Below the pieces are notes generated by a model. It had not been told where the DNA came from. It worked only from the letters and a program-made list of their open reading frames with translations, and did no database searches. From Acidobacteriaceae bacterium (lineage in GTDB: Bacteria > Acidobacteriota > Terriglobia > Terriglobales > Acidobacteriaceae): a DNA stretch of 47,641 nucleotides. The translations under genes and the position numbers were made by a program. Of this stretch, positions 33,175 to 42,252 are shown piece after piece. The number at the start of each line of letters is the position of its first letter. Positions within the stretch are counted from its first letter, which is position 1. The stretch spans positions 43,834 through 91,474 of the forward strand of contig PLOG01000217.1 in assembly GCA_003142935.1 (NCBI GenBank). Reading direction: 5' to 3'.

Positions 33175-33209
33175 AAAAAACAACGCTGCCGGAGGGGAGT
33201 CCGGCAGCG
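33175..33209 (-). terminator. intrinsic terminator of the chemoreceptor gene
   Basis: CGCTGCCGGA and TCCGGCAGCG form a perfect 10-bp stem with a 6-base loop; on the minus strand it is followed by TTGTTTTTT. It lies about 110 bases past the chemoreceptor stop and separates that gene from sthA. Confidence 0.85.
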
Positions 33210-33317
33210 CGGTGAGAGAGGTGGTACAGGCGGGAGCCCCGGCGAAAGATGAAAACCGGCCGCCGGGGCCGCTGATCTGGGGATCCCCGCCTGGCTTGAT
33301 GTTCCGTTCTTGGAAGC

Positions 33318-35030
33318 TCAGTTGTGCGCCGGCTGCATGGGCCGCTGGCGCACAGGGTGCGTTCCGGAGGTAAACTTTCCTCCGGGTTGCCTGTCTCCTT
33401 CGAGGCGGAACTGGCGAATGATGCCGTCCAGGTCGCTGGCCAGCGAGGCCATGCCCTTGAGCGCTTCGACGGCCTCTTCGGCGCCCTGCGCATTTTGGTT
33501 GGACAGGGACGAAATCTCTCCGGCGGACTCTGAGATTTCACCGGAAGCGGAGGTTTGCTCGGTGGCCGCGGTGGCGATCAGGTTGATCTGTTGCTCCACC
33601 TGTTTTGACGACTCGATAATGGCATCGAGACTCTGCCGGGCGCGCGAGGTTTCTTCCATTCCGCTTTCCACGGCGCTGCGGCTCTGGTGCATCACCTCAA
33701 GGGTTTCGCGGGTCTCATCCTGAATGCTGCGGATGGTGCCTGCGATCTCTTCCGTGGCGCCTTTGGTGCGTTCGGCCAAGCGGCGAACTTCGCCGGCGAC
33801 GACGGCAAAGCCGCGTCCATGTTCACCGGCGCGGGCAGCTTCAATGGCGGCGTTCAAGGCCAGCAGGTTGGTTTGCTCGCTGATCTCCTGAATGACGTTG
33901 ACGACCTTGCCGATTTCTTCGGAGCGATGGGCGAGGGAGGTCATTTTGTCGGAGACGGAGCTGGTGGCGGCGGCAATCTTCTCCATGGTGACGGCGGCTG
34001 CCTGCATCACGGCTCCGCCCTGATTGGCGGTTTCGGCCGAGATGCGGCTGGCGGCAGCGGCGCCTTCCGCGTTGTGACTGATCTCGCCGATGGTGGCTGT
34101 CATCTCCTGTGCCGCGGCGGCAATCTGGTTGATCTTGCTGGACTCGTTGTGCGCGTCGCCTGCGCTCTGCACCGCGCGGGCGCTGATCTCGATAGTGGCT
34201 GCGGAGAGGGTATCCGCGCCTTGAGCTACGGACTCAAGCACCGAGCGCATGGAGGCGACGCTGGAGTTGAGTGCTTCGCCGAGCTGGCCTATTTCGTCGG
34301 TGCCGGTGACCGTAACGTTCGCCGTCAGGTCTTTGGCTGCCATGGTTTCCAGTGCATTCTTGAGCCTGTTCAGGCGAGGTGCGATTTCGCGGGTAAGAAC
34401 CAACCCAATCAGCGCACAAAGGAAAACAATCAGCAGCGTGGAGGCCACGTTGATCCAGGTTGCGCGGGTGCTTTGCGCCGTGGCGTCCCGAGCCGACTTC
34501 ATTCCCTCCTCCACGTTTAGATTCTTGCCGTCATTCGAATCCTTGAGGGCGTTCCGAAGTTCCTGAGTCACAGCGTCCGACATCACCAGACCCTGGGCAT
34601 CTCCGGTTTTGCCCGAGGCCAGAAGTGCACTGGCTCGGTCGCTGTTTTCCTGGTATTGCGCAAAATCCGACGTGAACTTCTGGTAGAGTTCGCGCTCGCC
34701 CGGATAGGAGATGTAAGGCTCGTAAGCCTTGACCGCCGTTTGATAGTCGGCCAAAGCCTTTACGCGCATGTCGCGGTAACTGGCCCGACAGTCGGGTGTG
34801 GCGCAAAGAAGCTGGGCGAGGTCCGCGCGGCGCTCCGTGTTGATCGCGGAACCAACCTCCGCAAGTAGTACCACAGAGGGAAAACCGTTTTCGCTCACGT
34901 CTCTGTTGATGGTAGCGATGCCGCGAAATGTTACAGAGGAGTAGGCTCCAAGCAACAAACTGAGAGTACACACGATGCCGAAGGCAAAGAGGAACTTACG
35001 GGAGATAGGGAGATTGCGGATTACAGACAT
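33318..35030 (-). CDS. methyl-accepting chemotaxis protein
   Basis: A membrane chemoreceptor that would control a CheA kinase. The 570-residue product has an N-terminal membrane segment ([19 protein letters not shown]), a periplasmic four-helix-bundle sensor (residues about 35-190), a second membrane segment ([19 protein letters not shown]), a HAMP domain, and a cytoplasmic signalling domain with the hairpin tip [27 protein letters not shown] lies upstream of the ATG. There are no che genes next to it, so it is an orphan receptor; its ligand is unknown. The C-terminal tail after FRLEG lacks the usual CheR-binding pentapeptide. Confidence 0.93.
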   Translation of the reverse strand: MSVIRNLPISRKFLFAFGIVCTLSLLLGAYSSVTFRGIATINRDVSENGFPSVVLLAEVGSAINTERRADLAQLLCATPDCRASYRDMRVKALADYQTAVKAYEPYISYPGERELYQKFTSDFAQYQENSDRASALLASGKTGDAQGLVMSDAVTQELRNALKDSNDGKNLNVEEGMKSARDATAQSTRATWINVASTLLIVFLCALIGLVLTREIAPRLNRLKNALETMAAKDLTANVTVTGTDEIGQLGEALNSSVASMRSVLESVAQGADTLSAATIEISARAVQSAGDAHNESSKINQIAAAAQEMTATIGEISHNAEGAAAASRISAETANQGGAVMQAAAVTMEKIAAATSSVSDKMTSLAHRSEEIGKVVNVIQEISEQTNLLALNAAIEAARAGEHGRGFAVVAGEVRRLAERTKGATEEIAGTIRSIQDETRETLEVMHQSRSAVESGMEETSRARQSLDAIIESSKQVEQQINLIATAATEQTSASGEISESAGEISSLSNQNAQGAEEAVEALKGMASLASDLDGIIRQFRLEGDRQPGGKFTSGTHPVRQRPMQPAHN

Positions 35031-35198
35031 TGAAGAGATCCTTTCTCTTTTCCGGCTGGCAATATTTCTTTTTGGCAGCCCTGGCGCGATGGGATGCGGT
35101 GATCGTCAGCCCCAGACAAGTCCGTCATCGGCGAAAACCGGGAAAACATGATGGGAGGCCGGCTGCCGTGGGTCGGCGGCTTGGCGCGGTCTCGGTCA

Positions 35199-35227
35199 TT
35201 GACGCGCGGTTGTCTGCGCCGTAGGCT
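35199..35227 (+). promoter_or_regulatory. predicted promoter of yceD-rpmF-plsX with leaderless geometry
   Basis: TTGACG, a 17-base spacer, then TAGGCT ending 6 bases before the ATG of yceD. The predicted start of transcription falls on the start codon; no ribosome site is visible. Confidence 0.6.
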
Positions 35228-35233
35228 CATAAC

Positions 35234-35785
35234 ATGGAGTTCAAAGTTAGCGAGCTGGAGCGGGAGCCGATCGATTTTGACCTGGAACTGGCTCCGGGGG
35301 TGGTCGATCTGGGCGAGGAGGCCACGCAGGTCGGGGCTTTGGCCACGTCCGGGCATGCAGAGGTGCTGCACGAGCATCGCGGGCCCAGGGATATTGTGGC
35401 CGACATCCGGCTGCGGGGGAACTTTGCCGGCAAATTCGAGGTTCCGTGCGCGCGCTGCGTGGAGCCGGTCGAAATTCCACTCGGCGCCGACTTCGACCTG
35501 ATTTTCCGGCCGGCAGCAGCCGACGCCGAGGCCACCGAACGGTCGATTACAGCGCCGGAAACGGAAATCGGTTATTATTTAAAAGACAGTCTGTTGCTTG
35601 AAGATGTGCTGCGGGAGCAGGTGCTTTTGTCCCTGCCGGTCAGAACATTGTGCAAGCCCGACTGCAAAGGACTTTGTCAGCGCTGCGGTGCAAACCGTAA
35701 CAGTCAGGCCTGCTCGTGCGATGAGGGTCCGAGCGACCCCCGCTGGGAGGCACTGTCCGGGCTTCGCAGCCGGATCAAGTCCTGA
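35234..35785 (+). CDS. yceD: YceD family (DUF177) protein
   Basis: YceD/DUF177 proteins are encoded beside rpmF in most bacteria and are linked to 23S rRNA/ribosome biogenesis. The 183-residue product shows the conserved segments VPCARCVEPVEIPL and LCKPDCKGLCQRCGANRN, the latter with four Cys that probably bind a metal. rpmF and plsX follow on the same strand, the classic conserved order. The message appears leaderless. Confidence 0.92.
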   Translation: MEFKVSELEREPIDFDLELAPGVVDLGEEATQVGALATSGHAEVLHEHRGPRDIVADIRLRGNFAGKFEVPCARCVEPVEIPLGADFDLIFRPAAADAEATERSITAPETEIGYYLKDSLLLEDVLREQVLLSLPVRTLCKPDCKGLCQRCGANRNSQACSCDEGPSDPRWEALSGLRSRIKS

Positions 35786-35905
35786 AGATAACCCCCTGAA
35801 CATCAATTCAGGATATTGAGGGTGTTCTGCCGAGCCAAGTGGCTTTGAAGGCTGCTTGCGGCCTGTAGGTTGAGCAAACCGGCGGGACACGAAAGGAATT
35901 GCATC

Positions 35906-36094
35906 ATGCCTAATCCGAAAAGGCGCCACTCGACGCGCCGCACCGCACTTCGCCGCTCCCACGACTTTCTGACCGCTGTGGGACTCTCCGAGTGCCCCAC
36001 CTGTCACGAAAAGAAGCTGCCCCACCGCGCCTGCCCCAAGTGCGGCGCCTACAAGGGCCACCAGGTGCTTGACGTAAAGGAAGCAGCCAAGTAG
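35906..36094 (+). CDS. rpmF: 50S ribosomal protein L32
   Basis: ATG 35906 follows AAAGGA and gives 62 residues beginning MPNPKRRHSTRRTALRRSHD; the ORF-track start at 35870 is an upstream extension. The zinc-ribbon form is present: CPTC and CPKC. Located between yceD and plsX as usual. Confidence 0.97.
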   Translation: MPNPKRRHSTRRTALRRSHDFLTAVGLSECPTCHEKKLPHRACPKCGAYKGHQVLDVKEAAK

Positions 36095-36105
36095 TCTGAG
36101 CACCC

Positions 36106-37173
36106 ATGCTCATCGACATTGCTCTTGACGCCTTAGGTTCCGACAAAGCTCCCGAGCCGGAGATTCGCGGGGCGATTCTCGCTTGCCGTGCTCTGCCTGT
36201 GCGTGTCCACCTGATTGGACCGGAGGCGGAGTTGCGCGACGTTCTGGACGAACACCTGGAAAACGAAGACCTGCCCATCGTGATTCACCATGCCTCCGAA
36301 CGCATCGGCATGGAGGAGAAGGCGGCCCATGCGGTGCGGACCAAGAGAGACAGCTCCATACGGGTGGGGCTCAGGCTGGTGCGCGAAGGCAAGGCTGCCG
36401 GCTTTGTGACCGCGGGCAACACCGGCGCGGCCATGGCCACGGCCAAAATGGTTCTGGGCGCGCTGCCCGGCGTGGACCGGCCTGCCTTGGCGACCCCGAT
36501 GCCCAGTTCGACAGGGAATCCGTGCGTGCTGCTCGATGTGGGCGCCAATGTCGATTGCAAGGCTCACAACCTGGAGCAGTTCGCCGTGATGGGCGAGATG
36601 TATGCCCGCACTGTGCTCAAGATCAACGAGCCGCGGGTGGGGCTGCTTTCCATCGGCGAAGAAGAGACCAAGGGCAACGACCTGACGCGCGAGGCCTATC
36701 CGCTGCTAAAGGCGCTGCCGATCAAATTTATCGGCAATGTGGAAGGGCGCGACATCTTCAGCGGTCTGGCGGACGTAATTGTCTGCGACGGGTTTGTAGG
36801 CAACGTGGCGCTGAAGACCAGCGAGGGCGTGGGCCGCTTTGTGCGCGACGTGCTGCGCGAGTCGCTGACGCGCACGGTGACCGCCCAGGTGGGCGCGCTG
36901 CTGTCGCGGCGGGCGTTCAACGACTTCCGCCAGCGTCTGGATTACCGGGAGTACGGCGGAGCGCCGCTGCTGGGCGTGCGCGGCGTGTGCATCATCGGCC
37001 ACGGCTCCTCGAACGATCGTGCCATCTTCAACGGGATTCGCGTGGCCTATGAATTTGCCAAGGGCGGAACCGTCGAACGCATCGAGCGGGAGTTTGCCGG
37101 CCATGCGAAACGGAACGCAGTGCGTCCGGACGCCGGCCAGGACGACAAGGCGGATACGGCTTCGATACAGTGA
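36106..37173 (+). CDS. plsX: phosphate acyltransferase PlsX
   Basis: PlsX makes acyl-phosphate from acyl-ACP, the first step of the PlsX/PlsY route to phosphatidic acid. The 355-residue product starts [20 protein letters not shown] and contains [31 protein letters not shown] and [15 protein letters not shown], all family signatures. It starts 11 bases after rpmF, consistent with the conserved yceD-rpmF-plsX operon. Unlike in many bacteria, no fab genes follow; repeat-rich DNA does. Confidence 0.96.
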   Translation: MLIDIALDALGSDKAPEPEIRGAILACRALPVRVHLIGPEAELRDVLDEHLENEDLPIVIHHASERIGMEEKAAHAVRTKRDSSIRVGLRLVREGKAAGFVTAGNTGAAMATAKMVLGALPGVDRPALATPMPSSTGNPCVLLDVGANVDCKAHNLEQFAVMGEMYARTVLKINEPRVGLLSIGEEETKGNDLTREAYPLLKALPIKFIGNVEGRDIFSGLADVIVCDGFVGNVALKTSEGVGRFVRDVLRESLTRTVTAQVGALLSRRAFNDFRQRLDYREYGGAPLLGVRGVCIIGHGSSNDRAIFNGIRVAYEFAKGGTVERIEREFAGHAKRNAVRPDAGQDDKADTASIQ

Positions 37174-37222
37174 TTAGGCGGCGCGCATAAATAAGTGCTT
37201 CACATGCGTGGGGCTGTGTCAG

Positions 37223-37242
37223 GGCACGACTTTAGTCGTGCC
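37223..37242. repeat. palindromic intergenic element GGCACGACT/AGTCGTGCC
   Basis: A perfect 9-bp inverted repeat with a two-base loop, followed at 37260 by AAGGGCTTTAGCTCC, which is itself nearly palindromic. No T-run on either strand, so it is not a terminator. It resembles REP-like elements of acidobacterial genomes. Confidence 0.55.
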
Positions 37243-37323
37243 GAAAAGGGCCTCAAAAACCAAGGGCTTTAGCTCCTGTGGAATTGCGGCCAGAATCTGC
37301 TGAACCAATTTTGAAACACGCTC

Positions 37324-37348
37324 TAGTGATTAGTGGTTAGTGATTAGT
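37324..37348. repeat. heptamer tandem repeat tract D (TAGTGRT x3.6)
   Basis: TAGTGAT, TAGTGGT, TAGTGAT, TAGT: 7-base period, just before the Trm112-like gene. Confidence 0.8.
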
Positions 37349-37369
37349 TTTCAGCGGCCGGCCAATCTC

Positions 37370-37564
37370 ATGGAACCAAAACCAAAACTGCAATCGCAAT
37401 TTGACCTCGCTCAAATGAGCCAGTTGGCTTGCCCCGCCTGTCTTGGGGAATTGCTGGTAGAGGAAACGCGCCTGCTCTGTGTGGGCTGCGGACGGGGCTA
37501 TCCGATTGTGGATGGAATTCCGGCTTTGATTGCGGAACGGGCTTCGGCTCCTGGAGCGTGCTGA
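37370..37564 (+). CDS. Trm112-like zinc-ribbon protein
   Basis: A 64-residue protein with the Trm112/YcaR pattern: MSQLACPACLGELLVEE, then LLCVGCGRGYPIVDGIPALI, giving CxxC pairs for one zinc and the typical YPIxDGIPxLL end. Bacterial members are small stand-alone proteins of unclear role. ATG 37370 is chosen because the longer ORF begins inside a tandem repeat; no ribosome site is visible. Confidence 0.85.
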   Translation: MEPKPKLQSQFDLAQMSQLACPACLGELLVEETRLLCVGCGRGYPIVDGIPALIAERASAPGAC

Positions 37565-37614
37565 GATCGGAAATAATCACCCGACTCAAGAGTCGTTTCG
37601 GTCGCGCAAACCGC

Positions 37615-37779
37615 TCACCGCCGCAAATAAAACGGCATCACGATCAACAGAGCAAAGACGATGGCCGCCACCAGGGCCAGCGCGATGAGGCTGTAGATCA
37701 GGACCAGATTCGGTCCCTGGCCCGGTCCCTGGGATGGGGCCTCTTCCGGGGCGGACGGATTCGGCTCCGGGCTACTCAT
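37615..37779 (-). CDS. 54-residue membrane protein overlapping the permease stop
   Basis: Not in the ORF track because it is too short. ATG 37779 lies inside the last codons of the upstream permease gene, sharing the sequence ATGAGTAG, so translation is probably coupled. The N-terminal 24 residues are Pro/Gly/Glu-rich (SSPEPNPSAPEEAPSQGPGQ) and a single transmembrane helix follows (LVLIYSLIALALVAAIVFAL), ending FYLRR and TGA. A small subunit or regulator of the permease is a reasonable inference. No family recognised. Confidence 0.7.
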   Translation of the reverse strand: MSSPEPNPSAPEEAPSQGPGQGPNLVLIYSLIALALVAAIVFALLIVMPFYLRR

Positions 37780-39046
37780 ATTTAAGCGCGTCGACGGGAT
37801 CCATCTGCGCGGCGCGTGTCGCCGGAACGGTGCCGAAAATCACCCCCACGGCTACCGCGGCTGTGAGAGCAATAATCACCGACCAGGGCGAGATGGGCAG
37901 ATCGTAGTCGGTAAAGAAGCGGATCGACAGCGGCACTGCCATGCCGACCAGTGTGCCCACAACTCCCCCGGTAAACGAGATGATAAGGGCCTCGGCAAGA
38001 AACTGCAGCTTGATTTCGCGGTTGGTGGCGCCCAGCGCCTTGCGAATGCCGATTTCGCGGATGCGCGAGCGCACGTTAGCCAGCATGATGTTCATAATGC
38101 CCACGCCGCCCACGGCCAGGGTGACGGCGGCCACCAGCACCAGCACCGCGGTCAGCGCCAGCGCGCTCTGGTTCGCCACGTCCAGCAGTTCCTTCAGCGT
38201 TTGCGCCTTGTACACCGAGTTGCCGCGGTGACGCGCCTGGATGATGCGCACGATTTCCTTGGCGGCGTCCGGCACTTCATCCATATTGCGCATGGAAAAG
38301 TAAATCTGATTCACGCGCTCGGTTCCGGTAAAGTAGCGCACCACGGAATAGGGAATCAGGATGGTCTGGTCGGCGATCTCCGACTGGCCAAAGTCGTTCA
38401 CGCTCATCTTGAAGACGCCGATTACGGTAAACGGGATGCCGCTGATCTCGAAGGTGCGGCCAATCGATGCATCCGCATTGCCATACCGTTCCCTGGCAAA
38501 CAGCTCGCTGACCACGGCGCATTTCTGGTGGGTCGCATCGTCGGTATCGTCGAAGAAGCGCCCCGCGGTGACGATGAGATTGTGGATCAGCAAGTATTCC
38601 GGACTGACGCCCAGCACCAGCGTATCCTTCACCACGCCGCTGCCAAAGCTGATGCGGTCGTGCATGTCCATCACCGGCGAGGAGTACATGACGCCGGGCA
38701 ACTGCGCGTCCACGGCCTTTTCGTCTTCGCGGGTAAGGTAGTCGGAGTAGCGCACGCGCTCGGCGTTGGTTGCGCCGCCGCCGACGTACTCCACCTCCAC
38801 CGAGTTGGTGCCGAATTTCTGAATCAGTTGCAGAACATATTGCCTGCCGGTCATGCCGATGGTGACCACCAGGATTACCGAGGCGGTTCCGATCACCATG
38901 CCCAGCGCGGTGAGCGCAAACCGCGTCTTCGAGGCGCGGAAACTGTCCATGGCCAGCTTGAGAATCTCGCTTAGCAGCATGGTGCGCCGGGCGCTCAGCA
39001 GCGTCTGTTCGAAGGAGGTATGGGGCCTGTGAACGGTCGGATTCAT
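37772..39046 (-). CDS. MacB/FtsX-type ABC transporter permease
   Basis: The 424-residue protein has the MacB permease plan: an N-terminal membrane helix (ALTALGMVIGTASVILVVTI), a large periplasmic MacB core domain (residues about 65-285), and three C-terminal helices of the FtsX domain, with GGVGIMNIMLANVRSRIREIGIRKALGA and PATRAAQMDPVDALKYE. These systems use mechanotransmission rather than classical transport. No ATPase or periplasmic adaptor gene is adjacent, so it is an orphan permease here. A small membrane ORF overlaps its stop codon. Confidence 0.9.
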   Translation of the reverse strand: MNPTVHRPHTSFEQTLLSARRTMLLSEILKLAMDSFRASKTRFALTALGMVIGTASVILVVTIGMTGRQYVLQLIQKFGTNSVEVEYVGGGATNAERVRYSDYLTREDEKAVDAQLPGVMYSSPVMDMHDRISFGSGVVKDTLVLGVSPEYLLIHNLIVTAGRFFDDTDDATHQKCAVVSELFARERYGNADASIGRTFEISGIPFTVIGVFKMSVNDFGQSEIADQTILIPYSVVRYFTGTERVNQIYFSMRNMDEVPDAAKEIVRIIQARHRGNSVYKAQTLKELLDVANQSALALTAVLVLVAAVTLAVGGVGIMNIMLANVRSRIREIGIRKALGATNREIKLQFLAEALIISFTGGVVGTLVGMAVPLSIRFFTDYDLPISPWSVIIALTAAVAVGVIFGTVPATRAAQMDPVDALKYE

Positions 39047-39747
39047 TGCTTCCTTCTTAAGATGCGCGAATGCGCTCCGCGGCTTCCGGAATTGCCGGGC
39101 GCAACCCTATCCGGCCAAACCCGCAGTGCCTCTCTAAACATAGCTTACGCTCGCCCTATTGCGCCGAGAGAGTCCGCTGCCCAGGCGCCACACAGGCCCT
39201 GGGACGTACAGAGGATTCGCCTTCTCTGAGGCGGTCTCCAAGAGCCCGCGGCAACTTCCAGTTCTCAGCCTCCGAACGTTGCAGAAAATTACGGACCACA
39301 AGCGCAAGATGAATGTATCGGCCCGTTCGAACTTATGCTGCCGTCTCACCGTTTTTCCCGGTCGGAAAGGCTCGATTTTTGCCCGATCTTCACCTTTTCC
39401 CAGGCATGGGAGGGTACCCCCCCCAGCGTAGGGGCATATTTCGGTTCGCGACTGGCAGGTAACATTAATAAAATGAATAACTTGATAGTTTACGCCTAGT
39501 TACTGACCGGTAAACAAAGTTCCGCGATTTTGGGCCGTTTAGGCCGGAAAATGCCCGCTTCTGCCTCGGAAATGGCCGCCTCGAAGGGAAAAACCCGGTC
39601 TTTCGTTCGCGTCGGCCGGCTTTGTCGCCGCACCTGCGCAAGAGCGCCTAAGATAGGTCTTCCGGCCCAATCGCACGGCAAACGGTTTGAACCACCCGAC
39701 TCGATCGCGGTTGAGCGAATGCCAGTTGTTCAAGTGAAAGAGGCTCC
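39047..39747. other. 700-base divergent intergenic region
   Basis: No gene is supported here. It contains GGAGGGTACCCC followed by GGGGCA (about 39410-39436), which looks like a decayed third copy of the hairpin repeat, and an AT-rich patch at about 39460-39520 with GTTTAC/GTAAAC inverted arms. The rest shows no recognisable RNA gene or clear promoter. Confidence 0.45.
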
Positions 39748-40731
39748 ATGCGCGCCCTGGTCTATACGGCTCCGCGCCACCTGATTGTCGAGGACTATCC
39801 GCGCCCAAATCCGGCAGCGGGAGAGGTAGAGATCGCTGTCGCCGCTGCCGGAATTTGCGGTGCGGACATTTCGGGATTCCTGGGCCGCAGCCGCCACCGC
39901 ACTCCGCCGCTGATTCTGGGCCACGAACTGGTGGGCCGCACGCCTAAAGGGCAGCGCGTGATCGTCGATCCCGTGATCGGTTGCGGGCGCTGCGCGCATT
40001 GCCGGAGCGGCCAAAAGAATCTCTGTCCCAGCCTGCGCCTTCTGGGCATGGATCCTCTGGCCGGCTGCTTTGCCGAGTTTGTCGCCGTTCCCCAGTCGCA
40101 GGTGTACGAAATTCCGGACGCGCTGGACGATTCGCAGGCAATTCTTGCCGAGCCGCTGGCCAACATCGTTCATCTGTTCCGGCTAGCCGCGCCACAGTCT
40201 CGTTTCCGCATGGGCATTGTCGGCGCGGGCACCATGGGTTCGCTGGCTCTGAAGATGGCGCTGCGCCTTGGGGCGAGCGAGGTGCTGGTTGAGGATGTGC
40301 AGGAAGTGCGGTTGGCCGCAGCAAGGCGGATGGGTGCAACACTGGCCGTGAATCCCAAGACTGACAGCGGCGAATCACGTAGCTTTGCCGGAGACGGTCT
40401 CGACCTGGTGCTCGATGCCTGCGGCGAGGAAAAGGCGCGGCAGCGGGCCTTCGACCTTTGCCGGCCGGGAGGCACGGTCGTGCTGCTGGGCATGGCGAAG
40501 GCACGAAGCGAAATTGACATCGCCGCCAGCATCCGCAAAGAGCACCGCGCGCTGATGTCGTTCGGCTACACGACAGAGGATTTCCGGCGTTCGCTCGATC
40601 TGCTCGTTGCCGGGGAGATCGACATGAAGGAATGGACCGCGGAGCTGCCGCTCGAAGATGGGCAAGCCGCCTTTGAGCAAATGGCCGGCTCACGCGGCGA
40701 CACGCTCAAGATGGTGCTGCGCGTGCGCTGA
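39748..40731 (+). CDS. zinc-dependent medium-chain alcohol dehydrogenase
   Basis: The 327-residue product is an MDR-family oxidoreductase. The catalytic zinc site is formed by Cys in AGICGADI and by LGHELVG; the structural zinc by the four Cys in GCGRCAHCRSGQKNLC. A Rossmann fold follows (GIVGAGTMGSLALKMALRLGA), with ending VEDVQE suggesting NAD preference. AGAGG is 5 bases before the ATG. It resembles the threonine/sorbitol dehydrogenase-like group; the substrate is unknown. It ends just before a convergent small secreted protein gene. Confidence 0.9.
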   Translation: MRALVYTAPRHLIVEDYPRPNPAAGEVEIAVAAAGICGADISGFLGRSRHRTPPLILGHELVGRTPKGQRVIVDPVIGCGRCAHCRSGQKNLCPSLRLLGMDPLAGCFAEFVAVPQSQVYEIPDALDDSQAILAEPLANIVHLFRLAAPQSRFRMGIVGAGTMGSLALKMALRLGASEVLVEDVQEVRLAAARRMGATLAVNPKTDSGESRSFAGDGLDLVLDACGEEKARQRAFDLCRPGGTVVLLGMAKARSEIDIAASIRKEHRALMSFGYTTEDFRRSLDLLVAGEIDMKEWTAELPLEDGQAAFEQMAGSRGDTLKMVLRVR

Positions 40732-40775
40732 TGCCGCAGAGCCGTGGGGATGCAGAGCACGCCGATGCTGAATGA

Positions 40776-41117
40776 CTACTGAACGCTCTTGCCTTTGCCC
40801 CTCGAGCATTGCAGGGTTTCGTTATGGCTCCATGTCTGAATCTGGATTGGAGTTCCCTGCGTGCAGGTGGTCATGCCGCTGAATGGTGCACCGGCAAAAT
40901 CGATTCCGGCTCCAATGGCGGGCTTTGCACCCTTGATCAGCAAGCTAAAGAGTTTGCCGTTTTGCGAGTCTTTGACCACCAGGCAACCGGCCTCTACGCC
41001 GGCCTGAACACATCCCTTCCCTTTCACCTGGTTTGCATCAGGCGGAGGAGGCGCGCCTGCCGCCGATGCTACTCCGGCAAAAACCAACAATGCCGCTGCC
41101 AACGCAAATGTTTTCAT
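40776..41117 (-). CDS. small secreted hypothetical protein
   Basis: A 113-residue precursor with a signal peptide (FALAAALLVFAGVASAAGA) and a good ribosome site (AAAGGAG, 7 bases upstream). The mature protein has four Cys, near GKGCVQAGVEAGCLVV, MTTC and LQCSRG, probably forming two disulfides. I do not recognise a family. It is downstream of rsmA on the same strand, with a gap of 135 bases. Confidence 0.8.
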   Translation of the reverse strand: MKTFALAAALLVFAGVASAAGAPPPPDANQVKGKGCVQAGVEAGCLVVKDSQNGKLFSLLIKGAKPAIGAGIDFAGAPFSGMTTCTQGTPIQIQTWSHNETLQCSRGKGKSVQ

Positions 41118-41252
41118 GCCCGTACTCCTTTGTACCCAGTCTGGTTTGTGCCCCTTGTTGTTTGTGCTTTGTCAAATACTCTAATGCTTTTCCGCCTCGC
41201 GGGTGAAGGGGTGAATGACCCACACTGGTTACCTCCGTCAGGCGGGCGACGG

Positions 41253-42056
41253 CTAAGATGGAGGGCGTGCTGAATTCAGACTCTTCCAGATCGCGGCCAA
41301 TGATTCGATGGACAAGGCTTCGGCGCGAGCCTGGGGATCGATAGCTGCCTGCGCCATTGCCGCGGCCGCGTCCGCGGGCGCGAATCCGGTGGCGCGGAGG
41401 TTGTTGGCGAGCGTCTTGCGTTTTTGCGCGAAGGCACTGCGCACGAAAGGAAGAAAACTGGTTTCCTCGACGCCCAACTCGGCAAAGCGCGGCGCAAACC
41501 GCCAGCGGAAGACCGTGGAGTGAACGTCGGGCGGCGGCGAAAAGGCGTCCGGCGGCAGCGTGAAGAGTGATTCGGCGGGGCCGAACATTTGGATCGTGAC
41601 AGAGAGCAGGCCGTAGTCGCGCGAGCCGGGCCGGGCGGTGACGCGATCGGCCACCTCCCGCTGCACCATGAGTACGGCAACGTCGAGCGCGGCATGGCTT
41701 GCCGCGAGCTTGAGCAGGATGGGAGAAGTTATGTAGTAGGGCAGGTTGCCCACGACGGGCAGACGCTCGCCTGCGATGGCTGCAACTTCAGCGAAATTGA
41801 AATTGAGGGCATCCTGCTCAACGACAGTCACTTTGTCCGGAGGAAACTGCACGCGAAGGCCGAGGGCGAGTCGGTGGTCCAGTTCAACGGCAACGACGCG
41901 GCCCGCCCGCACGGCCAGTGCCCCAGTGATGACGCCGCCGCCGGGTCCGATCTCGATGACGGTGCGTCCGGAAAGATCGCCAAGCGAGGCGACGATCCGC
42001 TCCACGGCTTGCGCATCGTCGAGGAAGTTCTGCCCGAGCTTGGGCTTGGTTGCCAT
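41253..42056 (-). CDS. rsmA: 16S rRNA (adenine(1518)-N(6)/adenine(1519)-N(6)) dimethyltransferase
   Basis: RsmA (KsgA) dimethylates two adjacent adenines in helix 45 of 16S rRNA. ATG 42056 gives MATKPKLGQNFLDDAQAVER, the family N-terminus; the longer ORF extends into the divergent leader region. SAM-binding motif EIGPGGGVITGAL and the catalytic NLPYYITSPIL are present. The 267-residue size is normal. No clear ribosome site. Confidence 0.95.
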   Translation of the reverse strand: MATKPKLGQNFLDDAQAVERIVASLGDLSGRTVIEIGPGGGVITGALAVRAGRVVAVELDHRLALGLRVQFPPDKVTVVEQDALNFNFAEVAAIAGERLPVVGNLPYYITSPILLKLAASHAALDVAVLMVQREVADRVTARPGSRDYGLLSVTIQMFGPAESLFTLPPDAFSPPPDVHSTVFRWRFAPRFAELGVEETSFLPFVRSAFAQKRKTLANNLRATGFAPADAAAAMAQAAIDPQARAEALSIESLAAIWKSLNSARPPS

Positions 42057-42213
42057 GAGCTGTCTAGATGGTAGATGAACGCGGAAGGCTGATTGCGGGG
42101 ACGGCGAAAACATTGGAACTTTCCAGGCTGGGGCCAGCCCTCGGAAACGGAAAGAGTGGTTTAACGACTGAGAATCAAAGGCCGGCAGAGACCCGCAGCG
42201 CGACCGAGCCACA

Positions 42214-42242
42214 TTGTGCAGACTCCGGCTTTTTGCTACTAT
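42214..42242 (+). promoter_or_regulatory. predicted promoter of the cysDNH operon leader
   Basis: TTGTGC, a 17-base spacer, then TACTAT. Transcription would begin near 42249, a few bases before the leader-peptide ATG at 42253. Confidence 0.5.
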
Positions 42243-42252
42243 GGTGAGACAC

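Noticed and set aside
37223-37242. Terminator after plsX
   Set aside because: The perfect palindrome has no T-run on either strand; it fits an intergenic repeat better.
21001-39440. CRISPR array from the repeated GGGTNCCCC hairpins
   Set aside because: Copies are kilobases apart and not regularly spaced; there are no spacers and no cas genes.
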